Below, in pieces: positions 14,771 to 25,700 of a stretch of DNA of 64,000 nt (position 1 is the first letter of the stretch; each line of letters starts with the position of its first letter). The translations under genes were made by a program, and so were the position numbers. Below the pieces are notes generated by a model. It was not told where the DNA came from. It made no database searches and saw nothing but the letters and a program-made list of their open reading frames with translations. The DNA is from Patiria pectinifera (Eukaryota; Echinodermata; Asteroidea; Valvatida; Asterinidae). The DNA is taken from the NCBI GenBank assembly GCA_029964075.1, contig CM057144.1, forward strand, positions 17,445,281 to 17,509,280. The letters are read 5' to 3'.

Positions 14771-17700
14771 TTATAGATTTATACATCCTTTTTTTTCCCC
14801 TCAGGTTGTTTCTTATCAGCTTAAAAAAGGTATTTTATAGGTAGCGGCCCCCTTTTCAAATTGGTCATCGTACTGGGTTTTTTCAGGAAGATAAACCCGA
14901 AGAACGTCCAGGTAGCTGGAACGGTCAATACACGTGGACGCCTTAAACTTGCCTTCCTCGTGCTATTTTTCAGTTCAACCCCGAAAAATTAATAGAGTCT
15001 TTTTTTCAAAATTACCATTTTTAACAAAATCGGCCCCCTTTTGTTATTGAATTATTACTTGACAAAATTCACATTACTGGCTGCCCGAAAATAATGCCAT
15101 TCTCGCGGGATATCCCGCCCACAATCAGCATCGATAATGTACGGACTGGGAACCCGTCTGCTCGTATTATACGCTGGTCTGTTTCTGCTCAAAATAATTT
15201 ATCAGACTCCTACAAAGAAAAATAAAGTTTTGGGGGTTAAAACTTTATTGAGTTACCAAAAAAAAACGAATTTGTTGAATAGCACGGGAACGCAACTTTA
15301 ACTTTATTTTATTGATAGCTCAGTAGTCAATACGATAACCTGTAGACAGCAATGAATGCATGTTTAAAAGCCCATGACTCTCAAATAATGATTCAGAAGC
15401 TTGTCTTATCGCGAAGGAGGTATCCAAAGAGGAGGAAGTGAAGTTGATGAACAACTTGGTTGCCAGGCCGCCAGCTCCTAGCAACCCAAAATTGTGCCGC
15501 CAAAAAAGCGCGTAATTAACTACGGTTCGTGTCCCTGCCAAGCGACAGTGCGTTCTGTAATCAAGAAATAGGCGTTTGAATTAACCGCAGTCTCGCTCCG
15601 AAAATGACCGTTACAGAGAGAAGTCGGCGTATTTTGTTTCGTGTTGACGAAAGGTTTCCCGCTCGGCAGGGAAAGATGGCGGGTAACTTGACAGAAAGGG
15701 ACTGTGCTGAAGGTTAATGGCGAGTTACAGGAAGCCGTTGCGCACACTGTTTGCTTCTAAAACGGTTGTTGAACACATATCGTTGAGTGTTTGGCGTGAA
15801 GTGCCAATTATCACCCCAACAAAATCGGCTTTTATTTCAGGAAAAAAAAAGTTTGTAACAAATAGACGAGATGATAAATTGGTTTCTTGTCTTTACCATC
15901 CAGTGCATCACATCGGTTACTTATACTGGACCGTGCGTTTATTATACAACGCCTGAATAAATCCCCGTCAGCTGATTGGTCGGTCGTTGATCACGTGTCA
16001 TTGAATTATTCGTCCGACGCACCGCAAAAATGGAAGTTCTTTCCCACGGCTCTGACCACTGATGACGAGGATTTATTCAGGTTTGTATAAAACAAAATAA
16101 TGAATGTTTCACATTCGTGCAATGGAAAGAATAATTTCATTCGGTGACAGATGGAATGTTCCATTCCACTCAGCTTCGCTTCGTGGAATGGAACATTCCA
16201 TCTGTCACCTCGTGAAATTATTCTTACCATTGTACTCACAAACATTCGTGTGGATGAACAAGTGTACCATATTGAACATGGCAGTGTTATTGTTGTTACT
16301 CGTGGAAAACATTCCTTGCACAGAAGCAAATACATGGATACAGAATAGTTCCCTGGAGTTATACCTTAAACTCCAAATCGATTTTCCCAGAGCGAGTTTT
16401 TCCATGAAAGCTGGACAAAGCCTCTGGCTATTTTATGGCTTGTTGGCAATGAAAGCTTTGGGGTTTTTTGTCTCACCTTGATGGTTCGAGATAGAGAAAG
16501 AGAAAAACAACCTGCTTCAAAACTGCGAGATAAGGAAGGTTGGGCTTTTTCCGATCCAACCTAAAAAAAAATCAATGCGTTAAAAGGACTTTGTTTTTTT
16601 CTGCATTGTGTGATTTTAATCGTTAATTCACTTTCCACGCTCTAATAAACACGTGTGTGACCTCAATTTTTATTTTTAAAAAATAATAATAATAACTCTC
16701 TGTGCGTAGGCATCATGCAAACGGAACGGCTGGAATCGTTTAAATTGTTAAAGAAACACTTTAACCTTTAGCTATATTTTAAATAGGACTCAACACTGAA
16801 ATCCAAACACTTCGTAGCAAGATTTTACTTTATCATAACACGATCGTATGTAAGAGTGACATTAGACAATATGCTGCAGTGTCTTAGCATGACGACACAT
16901 CTTGTCAGGGTTGTGCGTTGTTTCAGGGCTTTCATTTCAGACAACGTGTTTGGCGTCAGCAGGACAAGTTTTTGTTTCGGTGAATTATCGCAGTCGTTTT
17001 GGCAAGTTTTATAGGACAATGCATTGACATTTCCAGAGGCCTATTTTTTTCCCCAAGGAAATGCAGTGAACTCCTTGTGCATCCCTCAAGACAGTGGACA
17101 CATCTTTAAGTTACTCTCTTAAATGCCAAGTAGGACCTAACTGCATCGCTGAACCCTCCCCGACAACAACAACAAAATCTTCAGTCTGTTACGAAACAGG
17201 CTGACCCGATTTAATGGTATCATTAAATGATATTCATGCTTTCTGGAAAAAAGGGGATTTCCGTATAAAGTGCATCTTGCGCCGCGTTCATCTCTACGAA
17301 GCTTAGCTCAAGCCAGTTAATTCTCACCTTTCGTCTCAAAAGTAATGGCAACCGGTATCAAGTTATCAACATGCTGCTTTCATCATCACGGCCGGTTTGA
17401 TCATAACCCCCTTCATTTACGCGGACGAGTGGAGCAGCACGTAGTCAGAAACTCCAGGGGATAACAAAGTCACTAGAAATCTAGTAGCTGTCATGAACAG
17501 ATCTTAAGGCAATTACGTCCGGTTTTACCCGTTGAGCTGGATTCAATCAATCTCTTGATTTCATGACATCATTATGGTGCGAATATGCTACGTGTGCATA
17601 TTGACAGTCGATAATAGCTTGTTTTCCGGCTAAAATGTGTAAGTCCAACCGTATGTACGTTTTCTGAAACGTAATAAGTAAAAAGTCAACAGTAGGAGGC

Positions 17701-18595
17701 AATTATATACGTGTCTATAAACAATCATGCATTTTTTTTGTGCGTTTTCATTAATTAGGCCTAATCGTGTTTTAAAAAAAAAACACCTAAAACGTAGAAA
17801 TTAGATACGGAACATTATCTGAGCAATGCGCACCGCAATGGCGTAGGTGAGGCAAGGGCACAGTCGGCTCGGTGCAAGGCTGGCTAATTAAATTAGCTGT
17901 CAAATCTAACTAAATCAACAGAACAGAACATTGGGAAATTCCTCTATTCAGTCATTTGTCATCAGAGTGGAGTTTGTCACGGGTTAAGGAGTTTATTTTT
18001 ATTCTAACAAGAAATTTGAAAGAAATTTTACCCATTAAAACCAAATAGTAGGCATACCCTGAAATACACTCATGCACTCGGTCGATAAACTGCAAAGGTT
18101 TTACTTTCAATCTGCGAGACTTAACGACTTTGCTTTGTTTTTCGCATTGACTAATGAAGTGTTATCCGATCTCCATCAGCACTGACAATATTGATTAAGG
18201 AGGCGGTTTTCATTTTGAAGACGGTCATCAAATTCACTCAGTCCGGAGGACAGGGTATCAACTGTCAAATAGGCCGACCGGCTCCCATCAAGAATGGAGA
18301 TTTATGGACAATCATGAGGTCTTGACAACTTCTCAAATTACCAAAGTGACCAGATTTCCTCTATGCAAGCTGCGCAAGCGCGTCTTCCATTCCAACAAAA
18401 TATGCACTGAACGACTCACGAATGTGCACGAATTCAGGATTTCATCATTCTCCCAAATCTAGATTTAGTGTTTCATCAAGATGATTTCACATTAGAATCG
18501 TTTTCTAGGTATAAACGCTACTTTTAAGAAAGGAATCTGGAAGTTATAGGTTCGAAAGAAAAAAATTACAGCAGTAGCAACTCGGTCCCAATTTA
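14771..18595. other. Gene-free interval with one hairpin
   Basis: Apart from the inverted repeat at 16120-16232, I see no exon, RNA gene or transposon. None of the open frames in 15.3-16.5 kb has a recognisable domain, and several owe their length to the hairpin arms. Confidence 0.5.
16120..16232. repeat. Long hairpin: 50-bp inverted repeat arms, 13-bp loop
   Basis: Left arm 16120-16169 and right arm 16183-16232 are reverse complements except for a few mismatches (ATTCGG against CTCGTG-type differences and one A/T). The core TGACAGATGGAATGTTCCAT is perfectly paired. The loop is TCAGCTTCGCTTC. It could be a foldback transposon remnant or a transcribed hairpin; nothing decides between them. 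Confidence 0.8.
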
Positions 18596-19303
18596 AGTAG
18601 CCCTATACGTGACAACAACCACCGTCTTTTATATGAATATAAGAATCGGTCGTACGTGTTTAATTTGATTTCTGTCATGGGCAAAAAGGAATGTACATCA
18701 TTGGCTTTTGCTGTAATTTTCAGAAATGAACTATTTGAGGGGTTAGTGTAATAGATCAAATATTGTTACACTGACATCTTTGAAGTTTTGTGTTCGAAAA
18801 TGCTTGAAAAACCAAGAAAAACACAACTGTTTATGTAGTCTGGTTCCCTGACTCCACAAAAGATAAAATGGATCAATTATGGATGTCAGAAAATTGTAAG
18901 ATAAGGGAACCAGTCTAGCTGGCTTGCACCCGTTCATGAACATGTAACCAGTAGCAAACAAAATTTGGACTGAAAAAAAATTGTAAATTTGGAGCAGTAG
19001 TTGAAAAATAGTTACGTTTTTCCAACGGTGGTCGGCCGACCACCGTTGGAAATGTATACACAAATACCATTTTCTTGAAAATGACTCGACACCAGGTGCC
19101 ATAATTTTACAGGATGCTTTAGACTGTCATTAACCAACATCCTAGTAAGGTATTTCGAATAAACTTGGTAGTTTTATTTTTCGACGTTTGCAAATGTTGT
19201 ATATTCCCTTTAAGTAGCCCTATACGTGACAACAACCACCGTCTTTTATATGAATATAAGAATCGGTCGTAGGTGTTTGATTTGATTTCTGTCATGGGCA
19301 ACA
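18596..19303. repeat. Dispersed repeat with about 90-bp direct terminal copies
   Basis: A segment of about 90 bp beginning AGTAGCCCTATACGTGACAA is present at about 18596-18686 and again at about 19212-19303 with only a few differences. The DNA between (about 18780-19210) resembles 43610-43990 in the second BRCC3 intron. Shared stretches include GTAGTCTGGTTCCC, CACCAGGTGCCAT and CTAGTAAGGTAT. This is therefore a copy of an interspersed family flanked by a direct duplication. The class is unknown. Confidence 0.6.
19019..19052. repeat. Perfect 34-bp palindrome
   Basis: Both strands read TTTCCAACGGTGGTCGG followed by its exact reverse complement, with no loop (centre between 19035 and 19036). 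It lies inside the dispersed repeat. The related copy at 43.6-44.0 kb lacks it, so it arose or was inserted in this copy. Confidence 0.9.
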
Positions 19304-19551
19304 GCTTTAAGGGAGACTATTTCATGATTAATTTGATTATCACATTTTCAACGAAACAGATCCTAAATTGAAAGTAGCCAATAAACCATGGAGGTTTACC
19401 GTTACACCAATATTATGTTTGTCAGGGCCAGCATATTATGTCGCTCCACTATTAAAAAAGTACAAGTCCACTTACAATTTTTATTAGTTTGTATAGCCTC
19501 AGTATATAAAAGTATCATTTTAGAGGGATCAGAGGAGAGGATGGATGAGAT

Positions 19552-19865
19552 CAAGGGCGGATCCAGAAGACAATTTGGGGGGGGCCAAAAAAAAAATTGG
19601 TCCCCCCAAAAAGTGGGTCAAAAAATTACGGCGTGGGGTTCGGGGCCCGCTTAAGGGCCCCGAAAAATTTTTGGATTCTAGATGCTCTGTGGTGCGATCT
19701 GAGGCAATTTCTGACCACTTTTACCAATGTTTTTTGGAGGAAAAGATGGTGGTGTACTCATTGCCTGCCTTTATTGCGACGTCACATAAAACAAAAAACA
19801 ATTGGTTTCGGGGTTTTTTGGGGGGGGGGGCATGGCCCCCTTTGGCCCCCCTGGATCCGCCCTTG
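19552..19865. mobile_element. hAT-like MITE with 8-bp target duplication, copy A
   Basis: The termini are CAAGGGCGGATCCAG and its inverse CTGGATCCGCCCTTG. The element is bracketed by a perfect 8-bp duplication, GATGAGAT (19544-19551 and 19866-19873), the size made by hAT-superfamily transposases. The 314-bp interior carries G/C homopolymers and no transposase. A second copy lies at 44592-44894. Confidence 0.85.
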
Positions 19866-19873
19866 GATGAGAT

Positions 19874-22540
19874 GGGGTGTTACTCTGCCACAGACATGTA
19901 TGTGGTGGCCACAGGCAATGGCGGTACTACCCCCCCCCCCCCCCCGCTCTGGTGGATTTATAAAAAAAAAAACATTAAAAAAAGAAGAGAGATTATATAT
20001 ATATATTTTTTAGAAACTATGGTATAGAGAGGTTGACATGAACGAAATAAAAGCAAAACCCTCAGGATGTCAACAGCGCCACCTCGTGTTTGATGAAGTC
20101 ATTCCTTACACCCCAGCCTTCCCGCTTTTTTTGGGGGGGGCTAGTTACGTCACAACCGATATATATATAACAACCACACAATAAAAACAAATCACATACA
20201 TTTCAAAGAATTAAGTGCACCGTAGAATGAAAGAGGTACGTGCCTAGAACGCCTACGCCACTCGGGAGAATTTCCAACATGTAGGGCATAAGCTGTGTCA
20301 ACAATTAAAATTGTCTAAAAAGTTGTGCTTTGGGCTTTATCGCACAGCATTCGCATCAATCTCTGTTTTGTTTTTGCCCCGAGTGTTTTAGCACACTCAC
20401 AAAAACAACTTTGGAGCATCCTATTACTAGGGGCATTGACCGAATAAAAAAAGCTGAGAACGCTGTCATGTTGACAGGCCTGTCCTCTTGCGATATTGAC
20501 GGTCATAATAAAGTGCTACGTTATACTATGTCAGAACAACGTTTCAAATAATAACGTACGATAAATTAAGCCATGGAATCAAATCAGACATGTCAGATGG
20601 AAACTCACCTTCAGTTAAACGACTTTCCTTTGACAAGCCACAAATCTCAAATGCAGTGACAGTGACCACGGTAACATTCAATCTTCACGACGTTTATGAC
20701 ATGGCATTGTCATTATTAGTCCAGTTCCGTGCGTACGTTAAAGAGAATGTTATCGGCAAAAATTAAAAGACAAGACGACATCTTGAGAAGTGCTATTGTT
20801 GTCTTCACGTACAGGAATTTGTCACATTTTGCTTCAATAAACTAAACCGTACACGACTAAATTCTGGTGTACTGCAGACTCTCACGCGTGTTCTAGTTGC
20901 ACTTCGTTCAATTTTCAAAGACAGTGCACAATTTCATATGGTTTTGTACACGGAGACTGCGTTAAAAGTTTCCACCATGCCGCTTTTGTTATGCAAATGT
21001 CAACACATCTGTTTTTCTGAGACGAGGTGTTGGGTATCCAGCCAATCAATGAAGTCCCTGGCCCCTCGTGAATTATTCATCACCATCACTGCGCGTGACG
21101 TAAGAAACTTCCAACCAATCGTTTCCCAGGAGTTCGCAGATAGCACATAATTTGGCAGGATAAGGAATTCTTCAATCGTCTGCTACTGGCGGAAGTACTT
21201 GTCTCGGTGGCTGCATTTTACCAGTATGGTTTGCTGCCTGTTTTCTTTTCTGCTGATCGTGGTGCCATCAATGCATCATCATCGCATTGCTCAAATTAAA
21301 TAGGATGAAACGCAATACTATAAAACAAATGTGATTTGAATTAACAGATGGAGGAAAGACAGATAAATTCTCCTTGCTACCCAGAAAAAAATTAAAGTAA
21401 AGTCACCGATACTTTAACGTTAATTGTTCCTTCCTTATAACTGCAAATCTATAAAATAAAAAAATTAAAAATAAAAAAATAAAAAGTGCGATATCGAAAA
21501 CATATCTGATTAGGCCTAGTTTATTTCATATTGGATGATATTGTTTAATGTAATATAAATAATTATTGAGCTGCTTTTTAATGGTTAATTTGGGGCCGAA
21601 AAAAGTTTTTAAACTGTGCATAAATATATTATTTCATGACCATAGACGATCGATCATAAATGATTCGCACTGGCTTAAAGTTGCCACAAGGTGGCGCTGT
21701 TTTTCAAAACAGCAACGATATGCATCATGAAATATAACGACGCAAAGTAAGTCACGGGAGAGTCGAGTGATATGATAATGAAATGATTGCCAAGATGTGT
21801 TTCAATTTCGTTGGGGAATTCCCCAGGAGTCGCACACACTTTCAAGAAAGCTAGCTTCGTCTGTTGCTCAGTTTGCTGGTAAGATCCTTCTATTATTAAG
21901 TTGTTTTCATTGTTGTAGGGAGGGTTCAATGCATGCAATGGAATGTTTGAGTTTCACCAAGTTGACCGTAAACTGACAAAGTGACATGACTGAAAAAAAC
22001 TAGTTTTAATTCATCATTACATGCAGTCATGTTCTCATTTCTTTTCTAGTTTCAGTTTCAAGTGAGCCATTTCAATTGATTTTGTTTATGTCCTACTCAT
22101 AAATAAGGTTAATAATGCAATAAAATATCACCATGTAGATAGATGTTTGGTATTCACTTCATTCTGTCACTGTCACTCAGTAATGGGAACCGTTGTAAAA
22201 ATCTAGCTTGGACATGTTACTGTTAGATAAAACACTAAAACTAAAACTAAAAGGCACATGACATCCTACATGAGAGATTCGCCATTGTTAATGTTAGATA
22301 AACATGATAAATGGCGAACAGTGGCGAATCTCATATGTAATGAGCCGTAAGCCTGATTCGTACTTTATGTGAATGCAAAGCGAATTTGACGTCATGAAAT
22401 GTTCGCTGGGAAATTTCGCTCGAGCTGAAATATGTTCAACTTTTAAGAATTGGCAGCGCGAATATGTTCGACTTTTACGAATTCAGAAGCTGGGTATTCC
22501 AAGCTAGTAAAATCAGGAAACTAGATTAGTATAGTAATCG
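19874..22540. other. Gene-free interval
   Basis: No exon is recognised. A C homopolymer at 19930-19945 and a short imperfect hairpin around 22275-22336 (GAGATTCGCCATTGTT and its near inverse) are the only structures noted. Confidence 0.5.
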
Positions 22541-22668
22541 TTAGTCCGAGTAACTTGGACCCAACTTATCGCCTTTTTTAACATTTGGACATGGTCTGGC
22601 TTACTATCGCCAGACCATGTCCAAATGTTAAAAAAGGCGATAAGTTGGGTCCAAGTTACTCGGACTAA
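22541..22668. repeat. Perfect inverted repeat: 60-bp arms, 8-bp loop
   Basis: Left arm 22541-22600 (starting TTAGTCCGAGTAACTTGGAC) and right arm 22609-22668 are exact reverse complements over all 60 bases. They are separated by TTACTATC. The structure ends 122 bp before the FYVE gene start codon, inside its likely promoter, 5' UTR or first intron. Perfect identity implies recent origin or gene conversion between the arms. Confidence 0.95.
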
Positions 22669-22790
22669 GTAATCGTGCATATGTATGCAATATCAGAATA
22701 TCAATTGAGTTGAATTTCAATTCCTTTTCTTTTGCTTTTTTATTATTTACATCACTACAGTACAGATTAAAGTCAAGTCGTCCAATCATC

Positions 22791-25700
22791 ATGGCATCTG
22801 CCTTTCCACCGACCACACCCACTTCGCCCATTGACCGCAGCGCCTGGAGGTCAGCCTACCGCAGTGAGTCGTTCGTCATTGTTGACGATCAGGAACTGGC
22901 CCAGGTTCGAAGCCAACTACAGACCTTTGTCAGCCAGCACCAGGACTCCAACGCTGATTATACAGAGGGAGCCATAAGTGAGTTCTAGGATATGTTTGAA
23001 AATGCTTTGGAAAGGGGTGGATTGTCGGCCTGAAATCCCCAAAAAGTTCATGTTTTGGATTGTTTATACTATACTCTAAGGAAACTAACCTAATGTTTTA
23101 CTGTAGAATTATTATTCACTTTACAATTTATGTAGATCTTGTGATGTGTAATTTACAGTACTGTAAATTTTGCAAACAAATGTTCTAACATTTCGGGGCA
23201 TGATTACTTTTTTTCCCCCTTTTTTTTGCGGTTTAGCCATCACAAAATTACACTGGATCAATTCAAGTCAACGGTCAAAATGCTACAACTCCAGCTGCAA
23301 ATTGAAGTTCACCCTGACACAGAGGAAACACCACTGCCGCAAGTAAGACTTAGAGTGATGTTTTTAATTAAAGAGAAGGACCTTAGATGATCTGTAAGTA
23401 AACCTGCCTTCCGGGGCAGAGTGACGTCATCTGACGAAAACATTCATTTGCCTAATGGTTTTCATCGGTTGCTTTGTGTTACCATTCAGCACTCCAGGAT
23501 CAAGAACCATTGAGTTTCAAGAACACTGGTCGGGGAGCTAGATAATCCAGTGTAAAAAAATTACGTATGTCCACACCCACCTAAAGGGCTTACTCAATGA
23601 CAGCCATCTCTGTAGGAGAACTGCAACTGTGTATTTTACCAATCAAGCATGCAGTGCGCAGTGTTGAAAATGTTCCAAACACGCACACTTGTTGCTCGAA
23701 ATGTGTTCGAAATACGACGCAGCCGATGCACGTTATGCAAGTTGATGCTCAAAATGCTGATGCACGTGGATGGTCTGTAGGAAATGACGTCATTTGAACG
23801 AGACCTATATTTGATAACAAGACACACGGTCTAGATGTCACTCTCATACATTGTATCACAGAAACACGTGTCTTGCTCCCTTCTTAATTAATTTGTTTTT
23901 AAGTTTATAGACTTTCATTGTTGATCCAAATTTTCAGATGTGGTGAGGTGTTCTGTGCCAAATGTTTGCAGTACCAGAGGAAATTGTCTCCAACTGCAGA
24001 GTATGATCCAAACGGCAAGCTGTACATGGTGAGCTACAGTATACAGTTCTACACTTTACTATTTTAGTTGTCAACATCATGTAATTTCCCTTGCTCTCCA
24101 AAGAGATATACAAATTGCCCGTAAGAGAGATATTTGCACTTTGCCACTTTTGCAAAAAGTCTGTACTTGATCGTATAAGGGATGTCGCATGCAGTTTCAA
24201 TGAGTGTTTTGGAATATCTGCAGTTGTCCGATGCAGTTTCAATAAGACCAAGAAACAGCTTATACACCCAAGAAAAATGATCCGTGTGATTTGTTTCTAA
24301 AAATTACCCTCCAGGTTTGCGCAGTCTGTTTCAATTCGGAGACGCAGGGGCGGGGTCAGGCTCGTTTCTGGACTCAGACGTTTGCCGAGATGCGCAGAGA
24401 TTCTCTGGCCGAGCGGGCCAGGTTCATCGACAGCACCAACACTAAACCCACAAGGTACATTTTTTTTTTTCCCCAATAGTACTTCATGTCTGAAAAGGCA
24501 AATTGTATTCAGCTTAGGATTTTATTTTCGATAAAATTAAGAATTTTAGCAGTGGAATTTTATTTAGAATTTTGTTTAATTTTGTTGTAGTTAATTGTCG
24601 CATGATTGTTTTGTCAATTTTTCTTACATTGATATAATTGGATTAACCATTCTAGCTATATTATTTGTTTTAAAAAATTATTTAGGCCATATCTCCTAAA
24701 GGAATGCCAGCGCTTGGTGGATGGTTTTAGCAAGAACCAGACAAGCATCAACCCGACTCAGACCGGTAAGGAAGCGGAGAATGAGGACGTGACGAAAGCC
24801 AGCAAGTTCTTCAAGAGACTGGGCTCCCTCACGACCAAAGTCAGCAAGGTGCCCAATCTGGTGAAGACCGGTCCGCCCGAGTGGCAGAAACCAGATACCT
24901 GGGTGGTAAGTTAGCACTACTGACCAATTTAGCATCTGAGCCCAATTTAGCATCTGAGCCCAATTAAGCACTTAGCCCAATTTAGCACCTGAGCCAATTA
25001 AGCACTTAGCCCAATTTAGCACCTGAGCCCAATTAAGCACTTAGCCCAATTTAGCACCTGAGCCCAATTAAGTATTTAGCCCAATTTAGCACCTGAGCCC
25101 AATTTAGCACCTGAGCCCAATTTAGCACCTGAGCCCAATTGGGCTGAGCGTTGCATTTTGGCTGATGAAAAAATTCACAAGCTGCCTTAGGTGGGACAAC
25201 GTAAGGAGGAAGTTGAGGGTTGGAAGAATAGAAAAACCATATTCATTGTTATCCTAAGATTTTCCGATAACATTAGGAATTAAAGTTTTTTCTTCTTTTT
25301 TTTCTTAGCCTAATGGTCCTAACTGCCAGTTCTGTGGCACGGCCTTCACCTACAAGAAGCACAACTGCTACATCTGTGGCCGTCTGGTCTGCCTGACGTG
25401 CTCCTGCAAGGATCTGCTCATCTACGTACCGGATAAATGCAACCATGAGAATGAGGGAAAGCATGCACGATGGGCGGTCATCAAGATCATAGGGGTCAGT
25501 TTCAGGGGTGTCTTCCGTGCACATTTTTATTAAAATCCTGAACATTTTGGGCCTCCCCAGTTGATTAAAGATGCGTTCCTGTGGTCATCTGCCAGGAATC
25601 AGTCGAACAAGTTTCATAGGCTATCCTGGCTGTAGCTGTATGCCAAATTATAAAAGTAACTCAAATAGTCAATCACATGCAGCGTGGCCATTCATCAAAT

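Noticed and set aside
24291-24479. Zinc-finger exon 4 starting at the ATG at 24291
   Set aside because: The real exon begins at 24315 after CCAG; the upstream ATG lies in the intron.
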